64,000 bases of DNA from positions 1,518,945 to 1,582,944 of the forward strand of contig QAOA01000289.1 in the NCBI GenBank assembly GCA_003255065.1, given 5' to 3'. The translations under genes were made by a program, and so were the position numbers. Position 1 is the first letter of the stretch; every line of letters begins with the position of its first letter. The DNA is from Cercis canadensis. Lineage: Eukaryota; Streptophyta; Magnoliopsida; Fabales; Fabaceae. Shown here one piece after another: positions 13,316 through 24,285 of this stretch. The notes under the pieces are model-generated. The model did not search any database. It saw only the letters and a program-made list of their open reading frames with translations, and was not told the origin of the DNA.

Positions 13316-14089
13316 AAGAGCTATGATAATCAGGTGAAAGATTTTAACCTTTCAGTTATATAATTGTTGTATAATTATTTTATTTAGTGATTTGTCTTTT
13401 TTGTTTTTGGTTATTTTAAATAATTTTTGCATACTTGGAGAGGAAAAGCTGGGCTATGTAATGATTAAGTGAGGGAGATTCAGATCCAAGCTCTCCACTC
13501 TTTTTCAACATGTTGCTGCACCGAGGTTCTTCTATAACCGTTCAAGTTCCTATAAAATTTTGGTTACCTATGAGAAAAACCAAAAACCAAAATATTTGAG
13601 AAAAGTTGTAAAGACATCTAATTTTTTTTAAGTGTTTGTTATATCTTATAAAAAAAATTTATATTATATAATTATTTTATTTATATTTAAATATTATAAT
13701 AATTATATAATATCAACAGAAAGAGTTAATAATTATTTTGACATTATATAATTATATAATATTAAAATAAATTATTTTATGAAATTAAGTGTCCATCCCT
13801 GTCCACATCAAACTTTCTTTATAAAAGCAGGTAACCATATCTTAATAACAGTCCGAATGGCTAAAAAGTTTTGTCAACGGTACATAGTCTAAACCAAACC
13901 ATAATCAAATGCTAAATCAAATTAAAGTTTTTTAGTTGAAGTTTAGTTTGTTGTAGCCAATTTTATCTATACGCTATCTAACATGCATGCTCGACTAAGT
14001 TATTTGTGAAGGTGTTTGTTAAGCTATATTTGGCACATTTGAGGGTAGTGTTATCTTTCACTCAATTGTGTGAGTTTTGGTGCGGCTTA
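13316..14089. other. AT-rich spacer, nothing recognised
   Basis: No coding signal, RNA gene or bounded repeat was recognised between the MITE-like units. Confidence 0.5.
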
Positions 14090-14300
14090 TCTAGTAATTT
14101 GGGGATTATTGTAAATATCTTAAAAAAATTGAGTCACTTAATATATTTTTTATAAAATATAAGAACAATACGATATAAGAAAACATGTCAAATTTTATTT
14201 TTATATCATGTCATTCTTGTAATTTATAAAAATTTGTATTTTGTTACATACTATGTGATTTAATTTTTTAATATTTTTATAGTGACATCAAATTCAGCTT
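14090..14300. mobile_element. AT-rich palindromic MITE-like unit, same family as 12.1 kb
   Basis: Inverted arms with the stem motif TATAAAATATAAGAACAATA on the left and its approximate complement near 14200-14235 on the right. The outer bases (GTAAATATCTTAAAAAAATT and, on the other side, a reversed equivalent) also pair. The unit sits beside CACAAAACTCACAC-like words that pair with GTTGCACCAAAAGTT further right, so the full element may extend to about 14070-14330. Confidence 0.5.
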
Positions 14301-14439
14301 CTAAGTTGCACCAAAAGTTATCTAATGAGGAGTGGATAACACTACATCCCTTTAAGAGGAGATGTAACTTAGCAAACATCTTTTGTGAAATAAGCTATGA
14401 AAATATAATGATGACTATGCTATTTTTACCATTTTTGGG

Positions 14440-14700
14440 TGAGATTCAATGAGACATAAAATGTGATTTTTGTATTGTTATAAATATACCAAAAAATAAA
14501 ATTATTCAGTATATAATAGAATACATAATTTTCTTATAAAATATAAAAAGAGTACAAAATATAAAAAGATGCCAAAAAATAAACTTACAAAATTATTTTA
14601 TAGCATATTATTTTTTGAATTGTATTGTTATTATATTTTATAAAAAATTATATAATTTNTTTTTTAAAATATTTATAATAACGCTCAAATTACTTTTACT
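14440..14700. mobile_element. AT-rich palindromic MITE-like unit containing an N
   Basis: Third copy of the stem family: TGTATTGTTATAAATAT on the left side, and GTATTGTTATTATATTTTAT near 14628 on the right in the opposite sense. An N lies at 14659 in the right arm, so the exact end is uncertain. Confidence 0.45.
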
Positions 14701-17150
14701 TTATGGATTCAAGTGATATGAGGCTAGGAATACCCCTCTTAGATAGGGTAGCATAGCCCTCATTATGAAATATGTATGCTCTACCGACGGAAAAGAAGAT
14801 CTGCAATATTGTAAGCCAAAGAAAATAGAGAGAGAGAGCATGAAGGAAGGTACGTACTTAGTGGATCCCATAAAATTGATATATGTTTTGTAGTAAGCAA
14901 CACCATACTTTTTTCTCTATCAAATAATTCTTGGTGATAATTGAGATGAAGTGCATGTGGGATATAGAGTCTCTACCATATTGGTGGAACATGGTCCATC
15001 TCCTTAAGAAAAAACAAGTCCCAAGCTCATTTTTCCTTTTTGTGGGGAAATAATTATTGAGAATCTCCATCTCAAGGAACATGAAATTAGATAAACTAGA
15101 GTTTTCATTGTTCTGACCCACAAAATTGATCGACATTCAAATGTAATCAACATTATATCCTTAAGAAACGAAAATCGCACTTAGTTTAATTTGCTTCAAT
15201 GTCTCCATTTGAGTCTCATTCAAAAAATAAAAAATAAAAACAGTCTTAAACAATTATATTTGCAGATTGGTTTGATGAATAGTTATACATATATAATTAA
15301 TTTAATTATATAAAACGTATTTTTAAGTAGTTTAATGTGTAACTTGTTTTTAGTTTATTTTCATATTTTCTTAAATTAAATAAAAATAAAAATTCATATT
15401 TTTTTGATACATAAAAAGTTTATAATAAGGGGAGGTTATCTTATTTTAAGGCTATAACATATGCCACAAGTCTTAGTAAAAATTTATAGTGATACTTATA
15501 AATTGTCTATAAAAAAAAAAAAAAAGCTGGTTGAGTGAGATTTGAATCTAAATTTTGCCTGAATTATTATTGATCAAGAACATTTAATTATATTATTATA
15601 ATCAATACTAGTAGCAACTAAATAACCATTATCTTTGTAATTGTATAATTTAAGTGGCTCTACTAAAATTTTTAAATTCAATTTAAACAATTACTTGTAA
15701 AATTATGTATGCAAATAAATGTTCAAAATTATATGAATAGTAATATTCTGTTATCAACTAAAACATGTAAAGAAATGAGTCAACGAAAAAAGGAAGCAAA
15801 TCAGTCAAATAAAAAGGAGCAGAGTTTGTTATGGTTGGATTAAAAGATGGAAGTGGAAATGAATGGTTAGAAAGCAAATAGTATTTAGGATTTGCAGTTG
15901 CAGGTAAGATGCTGATTGCCCTCATTTTAAAAAGAAGTTTTCTGTATTTTCTAATTTGTATCTTATATTATTTCAGGTAACGCCAACAACATGTGTGGTT
16001 GTGGTTGAGACATAAAAGTAGAGGGATTTGATTGTACCCATCGTAGGACCCGTGATGCCCATTTCTCCTTACCCTGCAACTGCATGCAACTCCCTGCTCA
16101 CCCCTATTCTTACACTGTATAATCACAAAGTGACAAAAAAAAAAAAAAGAAATTCGCATTTTTCACATAATAAAAAATGTAATATGTCGTTGAAAATTAA
16201 AAGAAGAGTATATAATGAAAATAATTTTTTTGATATTTAAAAATTATGATTCTTATAATTATAAGAAGTGTCATCATTTTACTAAAAAAAAAAAAAAGAC
16301 ATCCTTAAATCTACAAATTATTAATTTATAATTTAAAAGTAATAAAATCCATTTAAACTTTTATTTATCTGACTAAGATATATAAGTCCATGTAAAATAC
16401 AGGTAACGTGAAATAATAATTTTTCAATAATAAATAATCATAATGGACGTGAAACTCTGTCAATGTCAATGATGGCCGAATATTAAATATTCATGAAATT
16501 ATCATACATAAGGGCCCAGACAATAATAATGTTATAAAGGAGAAGTTTTGGGTTCACATTCTCAGCATTTTTTTTTTGTTTGGCCATAAAATTCTTAGCA
16601 TCAATTCCCATGCCAAGCGTGTACATTTTTGGTGCCTGTGCCCACTATTGCCAAGCTTGAAGCTTCTATTCTATTTCTATATAGTATATACTTCTCTGCC
16701 TCAGAGAATTTTAAAATATTATCATTTGCGCTTTCTATCTTTGTTTATTTATTTACCTAGAAAAACAAAAGCCTTTGTCTTGATTCTTGAAGCTAATATA
16801 TATTTCTTAGTTAGTGAAGCCCATAACGAAGGGTGGGATCTAGATTCATGATCTATTTATGGCACAGTTTTGGGCCCTGTGAGATTAACTAATGGCTTCT
16901 CTCACGTTGGGTATATATCACTTTTCATCTTAACTAGGAAGCACTTCCACAATCACTTTTGTACTACGTGCAAAAACAAAGTGCTTTTGGGATATCGCAT
17001 CAGTGAACCAAACATATTATAAAAGTACTTTACAATGCCTTAAATTTCAACAATTTTGATTATGTTATCCTCGCTTAATAATTGAAGATCGGAGATGAAA
17101 AAGATGATTTAGTTTCCAAGTATCTTATCTAACAAAGCTATCAAGGCAAG
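14701..17150. other. AT-rich intergenic spacer, no gene seen
   Basis: A 92-codon open frame on the minus strand (14858-15136) matches no family I recognise and has no splice or promoter context, so it is not called. A poly(A)-like run lies near 15510 and 16137. No other structure stood out. Confidence 0.55.
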
Positions 17151-17331
17151 GAAAAAGCTAAAAGAATAATAATACTTATTACGCAACTTAAAGGAGTCTA
17201 ATAGTTTTTTGGTCCACTTCCTGTAAAAATCCCACTCCACCAACATCCCCTACCTTTAATAGGATTTGAATTCGGTATCTTTTTAATGAAATATAAAGTA
17301 CTCAACCACTTAAGTGTCTCCTTGGTTGTCT
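17150..17331 (-). repeat. Possible tRNA-derived SINE, minus strand
   Basis: Read on the minus strand, the unit has a box-A-like CTTAAGTGGTTGAGTA and a box-B-like GAATTCAAATCC about 40 bases later. A G-rich body (GGGGATGTTGGTGG) and an AT-rich ATTATTATTC tail follow. This is the usual order of a plant SINE. Target duplications were not found. Confidence 0.45.
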
Positions 17332-17808
17332 TGTCACAAATTTCTTTGTTGCTTATGTTTATGGAGACTTGGGGTTTGATAACTTGTTAAGTGTTAGGAT
17401 TTCTCATATCCTTTTAGTGAATTGGACTAAAACATATAGTTTGAAGGTGTGTCCCAAAGTGAGGCCACAAAAAGTGCATAGCATGGGAGCAGCATATATT
17501 CAATTGTTGTTGCAAACAATTACAAGTTCAAACCATGTTGTGACATATTTTCAAGACATTAGGTAACTCCAAACTGGTACAGGAAGGACCACAACTTTTC
17601 ACACCCTTAACTGCTCAATATTAAATTAAACATCCTCATAAATTAGTTTCTTATCAATTTCTCAGCAAATTAAATATTGAGGGCCCACATAAAGGGTTTA
17701 TTCCCTCATGTGATAAGTGTACAATATCAATCCCACAAAATTTTTCCTTTTCATTTAAATCAACAGCAACTTGAAGGAAAATAATCCATCCTTTAATGTC
17801 TTTATTGA
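17332..17808. other. Spacer downstream of RAR1
   Basis: No gene was recognised. The RAR1 stop codon at 17809-17811 is followed almost at once by an AATAAA-like signal in the transcript sense (about 17801-17806), so part of this stretch is probably the RAR1 3' untranslated region. Confidence 0.5.
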
Positions 17809-20800
17809 TTAGGACACTGGATCAGCATTATGCCATCCCTTTGTGCATGGAGGAATGCTCATAAACTCATCAAATTCTTTTACATGAATGTCACAGCATT
17901 TCCACTGCAAAACATTAAAATATTATACAATTATATTATTATCCTCAGAATTATACCATAAACATAAGCATACTTTAAAACATTAACATGAATAAACCAG
18001 CATTAACTTACCCCTCTCATTCGATCATGAAAAACAGCAGGACCAGGATGGTAGCTGCATGCAGTGTCGTGATTATCCTTCTCCTTGAAAGTTTGACCAC
18101 ATCCTTTATTTTTACAGATTTGGGGTTCATTTATATCAACTATCTTCTTGGGTGCAGCAGAAACCTGCAGAGTTGAGTTGCTTTCAGTAGGGGCATCTAT
18201 AGCAGGATTTACAGGTTTGCCTTGTGAACCTAAACAAAAGGAAGCATCATAAGGAAAATGCTCACAAAATAGAGAAAGAGCAAAAAGGGGAGGAGAGATA
18301 AGAGGTAAATGTAAATAATATACCATGATCTGAGCAAAAGAAACCCTGCCGACACCTAGAACAAGAATCCTTTGATGATGCATTGGTTGAAGGAACTGCA
18401 CTAGGAACAGACACAACTCTGGGCTTAACTTGCTGAGGGAATACTTGCTTCTCTGTCGTATGTTCTCCTCTCTTACATCTTGACGAGAAAAGAAAAATAC
18501 TATTACCAAATGCTGAAAACGTTAAAAAAAAAGGAATAGCTGAATGTAAAATTTTCCTAATCCAAGTATTACTGATGCAAGCAAGACAAGGTGTTTCATC
18601 AGCAGTGTCGTAAAAGCCCATATTTGCAAAAGCTCTGGCTTACGCTCAGTCCAGAATCAAAGATCGAATATTATACTGGTCCATAAAGAAAGGAGATAAA
18701 TTTGAAAACAATGGCAAAATCAGCCTCAGAATCAGGATGTGCTCAGGAGCATATCATATCCATGGAAATGTTAAAGCAGAAAAAAATTGCACCCTAATCA
18801 GTGTTAGATAGGCTCGTCTTTTAATCTCCATCTCGTTAATCTTGTAGTTGGAATCTAAATCACCATTTTTTAACCACTGAGCATTTATTGCCAGCAAAAT
18901 TACCCCTAAAAGTATGAATTGGAAATGAAATAGATTCTTTGAGATGTAAAACTCACAATGGTTAGAGGTTCTTACCCAGGAATTTCCAAGAATAAGCTAA
19001 AATCATGACTTCTTTTCTTGCAACAACTCCATTCTTTGATCCCATCATGAAATATCGGCTGCAATGTACAGTTGAAGTTTAACCAAATTGATAATGAACA
19101 AACATCTTGCACATTTCAAACCAATAAAGGAAACCACTAATAAAAAAATAAATTCAAAGGCGTGAACTTACTCCCTGAAGAAACAAGATGCCACAGCAAT
19201 AAATCCACAGCCAAAACATGCCAGATTAAAAGTGAATCAGTGAAGTCCAATAAGGATGGCAATCTTAGAAATTAAAGCAACGATATAATGATGGATATAG
19301 TGAAGTTTCTTCAGTTCATAAGGCATGCATTAGTAATAGGAATATCAAACATAAAATGGAAAGAGCTCACAAAACAAATATGAATACAAGGTAAATTTAA
19401 CTATTCATCAAAAGAGTCCATAGATAAATCTTGTAGAACTTTCTCCCATAAACTAGCAAGGATGGAATACTAGTTTTGGTGAGCATATGTAACATCAAAA
19501 TGACAATTCTCCAAATTCAAACATCAAATCTGGAAAGACAATGCAAAAGATAAATATAATTGCAGCAAAGAACAGCAATTATTCCTATGATGTGGTCATT
19601 GATTGTACCATAAAAGAAAGTATCCTAGTATATAAAGAATTACTATTAGATCATACAAAATTCATATGAAGAAAGTAATTTGTCACTGAGCCTTCAATAA
19701 CAAACTGATATGACATAGACTGGGGCCACCAAAAAGAATCTTCAATAACACCCTAGTCTAAATATTTGACGGGAATCTGGGCATTAGTCCAAATGGCCAC
19801 AAGGCTCTCTCTGCGAGTCTTGTGTTTGAGGCCTTCCTTTGACAAAAAGTGAGGTTCTCAAAGTGCTCCCTCACACAAAGCTATATCTGTGCGTGCTTTG
19901 ACAGCGGGACCCTAATAAAGGGATGGCTCGCCCCGGGTTTGGTAAGTCTAGCACCATCCAAAGGGATGTCAAGCCAAGGTTCTTTCGGTTACCCCTAAAA
20001 AAAAAAAAATTGACAGGAAGAACTTCAAAATTGAATTTGAGAATTACTTTGAAGTTACAATTCAAAGACCCTTTTCCAAGAGCTGCTATCCCCAAACTCA
20101 TCCTATACACGCCAAATCCTCTATAACTTAAGGCATGAATAAATACAGAGGCAGATAGGGATAAATGCATTTCAAAACCTTCAATGAAGCACCAATGCAC
20201 TAGCTTTGGAAGAGGAAGATAATTTAGATAAACTAGAATGACAAAAGAATAAGGGGCAGAGGAATAATCATGACAGATTCTCCTTCAATAGCTCAAGAAA
20301 CAAAATAGTCAAAAGGTAAAAAACTGATAATTGATAAATATCAATTAGCAAGCAGATATGGAACCGCTTCCTAATATAAGGATCACCGAACAAAACAAAC
20401 TACAAGATCACTCATATACGAATTTCTTAAATTGGACTTATGCTCAAACTCTCAAGCATCACAAAAACCGGTCATGATTGTAATCTCAAGATTCTCAACT
20501 GTGCTCTAGTCAGAGTTCTCTTTCAGAATCCTTTGGCCTATAATATATATTCAATAACTTTGCTCCCACGCTTGCATCAGACTTAAGGTGAAAGCACAGA
20601 ACTTTAAATTTTGCATCCTTACCAAGATGAGGCTTAAAGGGTCCAAAGACAAGTGAAATTGATTCACAACCCCATAAATGATTTGACCATCAATAGACAA
20701 CCTAAATCACCCCTAAGTCATATGAGAATAAGCAGCTCATATATTGTTCTATGGCATCAGATTTTTTTTTTTTTTTTNGAATTTTTTTTTTTTTTTGAAG

Positions 20801-21958
20801 AACTAAAGCGGGTTATCTTTCAGGTTCCATGGACCTACAGGCTATAAATGTCTGCATGATGTTCCTATAGGCTATAATGCTTCAAAGAGGACTAAAAAGC
20901 CTCTAAAGTATAGGCACTAGTTCAACGGAGCTGTTTTATGTATCTTTAACCTCTGACTAATTCAGTGATAATAAATCATCACACTGTAGAGATAGAATAG
21001 AATTCTGTTGGTAGCTACAGAGTCAAAAGACTCATCTTCATAGAATTCTGAACCCAGACCAGTTAATTTTTGAATGACAATGGAGGCTACCGCAATTACA
21101 CTGAGGTTACTGAGAGAAAGGCAATGGCAGAAAGCAAAGCACTGTTTTATGTATCTTTAACCTCTGACTAATTCAGTGATAATAAATCATCACACTGTAG
21201 AGATAGAATAGAATTCTGTTGGTAGCTACAGAGTCAAAAGACTCATCTTCATAGAATTCTGAACCCAGACCAGTTAATTTTTGAATGACAATGGAGGCTA
21301 CCGCAATTACACTGAGGTTACTGAGAGAAAGGCAATGGCAGAAAGCAAAGCACAATTTGACAGGGCACGGAAGCGTGCAAGATAATCAGCGTGATCTTTG
21401 CTCTTTAGTACATAAGTCGTTCAAGTCAACCTTTGTGAGAAACTGTACGCCAAACTACAACATATGTGTGATTCAGATTCAATTTGGAAACACACAATCA
21501 TCGAAAAACTCAAACAATCTATTCTAACAAGCAAGTCCACTCTTCAGTACATAAGTCCTTCAAGTCAACCTTTGTGAGAAACTGTACGACAAACTACAAC
21601 ATATGTGTGATTCCGATTCAATTTGAAAACACAATCATCGAAAACCTCAAACAATCTATTCTAACAAGCAAGTCCACTAATTTCTTATTAACGGATCCTA
21701 ATTACCATGGGAAAAAATCACCGAAGCCATGTTTGGCAACAAAGTCTACATTAAAGTCAACGGGTACGTAATATATGAACTGGGGTGAGTGAAAAGGTTG
21801 CATCTTGGTTGGCGGGGGAAACTTAAGTGTGCTTGAGATTGAAAGTGAGAGAGTACCGAATCATGGTATTGACAAGAGCCCTCGGGATTATCGTCTTCGG
21901 AGAAGATAGCATTGCAGCCAATCCTCTGGCATCGAACTTTAACAGGTTGCTGCTCCAT
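17809..21958 (-). CDS. RAR1: RAR1, CHORD-domain co-chaperone for NLR immune receptors
   Basis: Zinc-binding adaptor that works with SGT1 and HSP90 to stabilise NLR disease-resistance proteins in the cytosol and nucleus. Five exons on the minus strand, all in phase: 21857-21958, 18976-19058, 18324-18478, 18012-18229, 17809-17904, giving 217 residues against about 226 in Arabidopsis. CHORD-I spans roughly residues 9-70 ([17 protein letters not shown], then [18 protein letters not shown] and [11 protein letters not shown]). The plant-specific middle motif is [22 protein letters not shown] is [18 protein letters not shown] followed by [14 protein letters not shown]. The protein ends GWHNADPVS, as is typical. 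The start is the ATG of MEQQPVKV; an upstream GTG-initiated extension is not used. Intron 1 (19059-21856) is long and holds a SINE and two tandem duplications. The next genes are KEA and NEET, as around AT5G51700. Confidence 0.96.
19775..20009 (+). repeat. tRNA-derived SINE with target-site duplication, in RAR1 intron 1
   Basis: The unit begins with a tRNA-like head carrying box A (ATGGCCACAAGGC) and box B (GTGTTTGAGGCC). It ends in an uninterrupted run of 13 A. A 9-bp near-perfect target duplication frames it: TTGACGGGA at 19766-19774 and TTGACAGGA at 20010-20018. It lies antisense to RAR1 inside intron 1. Confidence 0.7.
20931..21352. repeat. 211-bp tandem duplication in RAR1 intron 1
   Basis: Bases 20931-21141 are repeated at 21142-21352 with essentially no differences that I could see. 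No N separates the copies. The near-identity indicates a very recent duplication or an assembly artefact. It lies wholly within intron 1. Confidence 0.85.
21404..21680. repeat. Diverged tandem duplication, about 135 bp per copy, in RAR1 intron 1
   Basis: The stretch beginning AGTACATAAGTCGTTCAAG near 21407 recurs at about 21546 with scattered substitutions and small length changes. Both copies end AAGCAAGTCCACT. The divergence marks it as a genuine, older duplication, unlike the adjacent 211-bp repeat. Confidence 0.8.
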
Positions 21959-22011
21959 TGTCGACACGACAACCTCTGTGACCGTCGAGAAGTTTTAACT
22001 GGAACAGAACA

Positions 22012-22048
<37 letters not shown>

Positions 22049-22080
22049 CCAACTGATACGCACTGGGCTTCTTAAGTCAA
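21959..22080 (-). promoter_or_regulatory. RAR1 5' leader with (GA)n microsatellite
   Basis: A (GA)n run lies at about 22018-22046, CT-rich in the transcript sense, some 60-90 bases before the RAR1 ATG. Such tracts are common in plant 5' leaders. The transcription start was not determined. Confidence 0.45.
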
Positions 22081-22427
22081 CAAATACACTGTCGTGTTAC
22101 ACGCTTGCACTGTTGGGTTTATGTGGTGCTATTTTAAAGGTTGAGATTCCATTCCATCCACCGTCTATCTTTCACTTCACACAAAAATTAAGGAGGTTTT
22201 TAGATACTTTTAATATTTATGTAGTATGCCATACTACATAGAAATAACCAATAAATAAATGAGATGTGTACAAATTAACTATTTTTAAGTTTGTTTAAAA
22301 AATTAAATAAATTATATTTTATATATAATAAAATATGAAAATTATGTATGCTTGTCACGTCAGTATAGTATGACATACTTACGTAGTATTATAGAATCCC
22401 CGAAAAATTAAAAATAAATAAAAAGAA

Positions 22428-22951
22428 GGTTTTCTATTTTAATAATTTAAAATTTTTATCCTCTTAGTTAAAAATAAATAATTTAATTTAATTTATTTAT
22501 ATTTATAAAATAAATAATTTTAGTCATTTTATCTTTAAGTTAAAATTTTTTAAGTGTATTTCAAGTTGTAAAATTCTTTTAATTCATAATTTTACTGTTC
22601 AGATTGAAGACTTACATTTTTTAAAACTTCTCACAAAATTTCAGCTCAATCTAACGGTATATAAAACTAGATATATAGTTAGATGAAAATTTCTAATTTT
22701 AATATTTTGAGTTGAATCTCACTATTAAATCGAGCTAAAATTTTGTGAAAATATTTGTAAGACGTAACTATTCAATTTGATAGGTGAAATTGTGAATTGG
22801 AAAACTTTATACCTTAAACTAGACCTGAAATTTTTTTGGCTCAAAGATGAAATAATCAAAATTATATATTTTATAAATATAGAATAATTAAATTATTTAT
22901 TTTTAATTAAGAGAGACCAAAAAATTTAAGTTGTTAAAATAAAAAGAATCC
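22428..22951. mobile_element. Foldback (long inverted repeat) element upstream of RAR1
   Basis: The first roughly 240 bases are an imperfect reverse complement of the last roughly 240. Examples are TTAGTTAAAAATAAATAATT near 22465 against AATTATTTATTTTTAATTAA near 22893, and CACAAAATTTCAGCTC near 22632 against GAGCTAAAATTTTGTG near 22734. The arms meet at a short loop near 22660-22700. This is the form of a foldback MITE. The short word ATCCACCGTCT occurs both at 22157 and just right of the element, a possible trace of a rearrangement. Confidence 0.75.
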
Positions 22952-24285
22952 ACCGTCTTTCACCAATCCTATTTTAGCACTAGAAAGTAGAAACTGCAAT
23001 GCAAGTGCTGTCTTCCCTCCTTTCTCCTTTCTCCTTTCTATATTCCTTTTCATAACATTGGTTTCCAATTTTCGCCCACCCTTTTCCTAATCCGGATTGG
23101 GTAATTGTGATTTGCCCATAAGGATGCAAAAAGTAAAATTAATATAATTCCTTCATATTAAAGTNGCAAAACGTAAAATTAATATAATTCCTTCATATTA
23201 AAGTTTCTATGTTTAACTGGAGCTAAGCTTCATTAGAATAATTTACAATTCACATAAAAAATAAAACGAAATCGTAATCCTAACTGTATACAGTTTATTA
23301 GACTGTCTATGTCTCATATTCACAATAAAACCTTGCTAATATATTAATTAACATTGTAACTGTTTTTAGCTCAATAAAACCAAATCACTTTTTATTCGGC
23401 TAACAAATATGAGCCATCTATGTATTTCTCAGCTGAATCCATAGGATTAAATTACAGTGACCTCCGCTAAAGTTGATCAACCTCGCCTGATGAAGTTATA
23501 AACCTCAAATACTTGAACACTTTTAGTGTGACATAAATTTTTCTCTTATTTCATTATTTATAAATACTTTTATTTTATTTAGCTTTAATATAAATAAATC
23601 TTCTCTTGAAATTATACCTAAACAGAGATTTTTACAAAAGCAAGAGAAGATGTCCTTTAACTCCTCCAAATTTCAAGGAAGGTCAATTGCTCAAATCCAA
23701 AATCATGTCATCCAATATAGGAACTTCAATGATTGAGTAGTGAATACTCTATAGTGAAGGGCTATTCAACTTCAATTGGAACTAAGTGGAGCAAAATCAC
23801 GAAAGGAGATAAGTTAAACTCGAGACAAACTCAGTCGCTCGAAAAAAGGTTAGAAAGTTATCCAAAACCAACACCTCGGCTTTCAAACACCTATGAACAG
23901 CAAGAGCAATAAAATACACACCCAAAAAAGAAAAAAGGTATAGACACAAATTGCAAAAATAATCATATCAAACTGGAGGATTTCACCTTACGAATTCTTT
24001 TCTTTCTAAATTTTGTCAATACATGGTGAAATGATTAGCGTAAGCAACGAGATGAGGCCTATAATTTCCTATATACACTACTCAATTTCAAAGAATACAA
24101 AGTTTATATGCCTACGTACATGATTTCTTTTACTGATTTTCTATGGAAGCGAATGTGGTGTCTGTCATCTGAAGGCTCATCAACGGAACTTGCAATTGAA
24201 ACTGTAAAGAAACCCCCGATTTCAACAGGCATTAGAATGTAGATCATCCCTGAAACATAACTTGAGACCATCGGAACTTGGAAAG
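22952..24285. other. Spacer between RAR1 and the KEA gene
   Basis: No gene is visible. A 39-bp duplication surrounds the N at 23165. The part nearest 24286 is presumably the 3' untranslated region of the KEA gene, which lies on the minus strand. Confidence 0.5.

Noticed and set aside
14858-15136. 92-codon open frame on the minus strand
   Set aside because: No recognised domain, no splice or promoter context, and in AT-rich spacer; likely chance.
21959-21967. Three-codon extension of RAR1 from a GTG codon
   Set aside because: The ATG at 21958 gives the standard RAR1 N-terminus.
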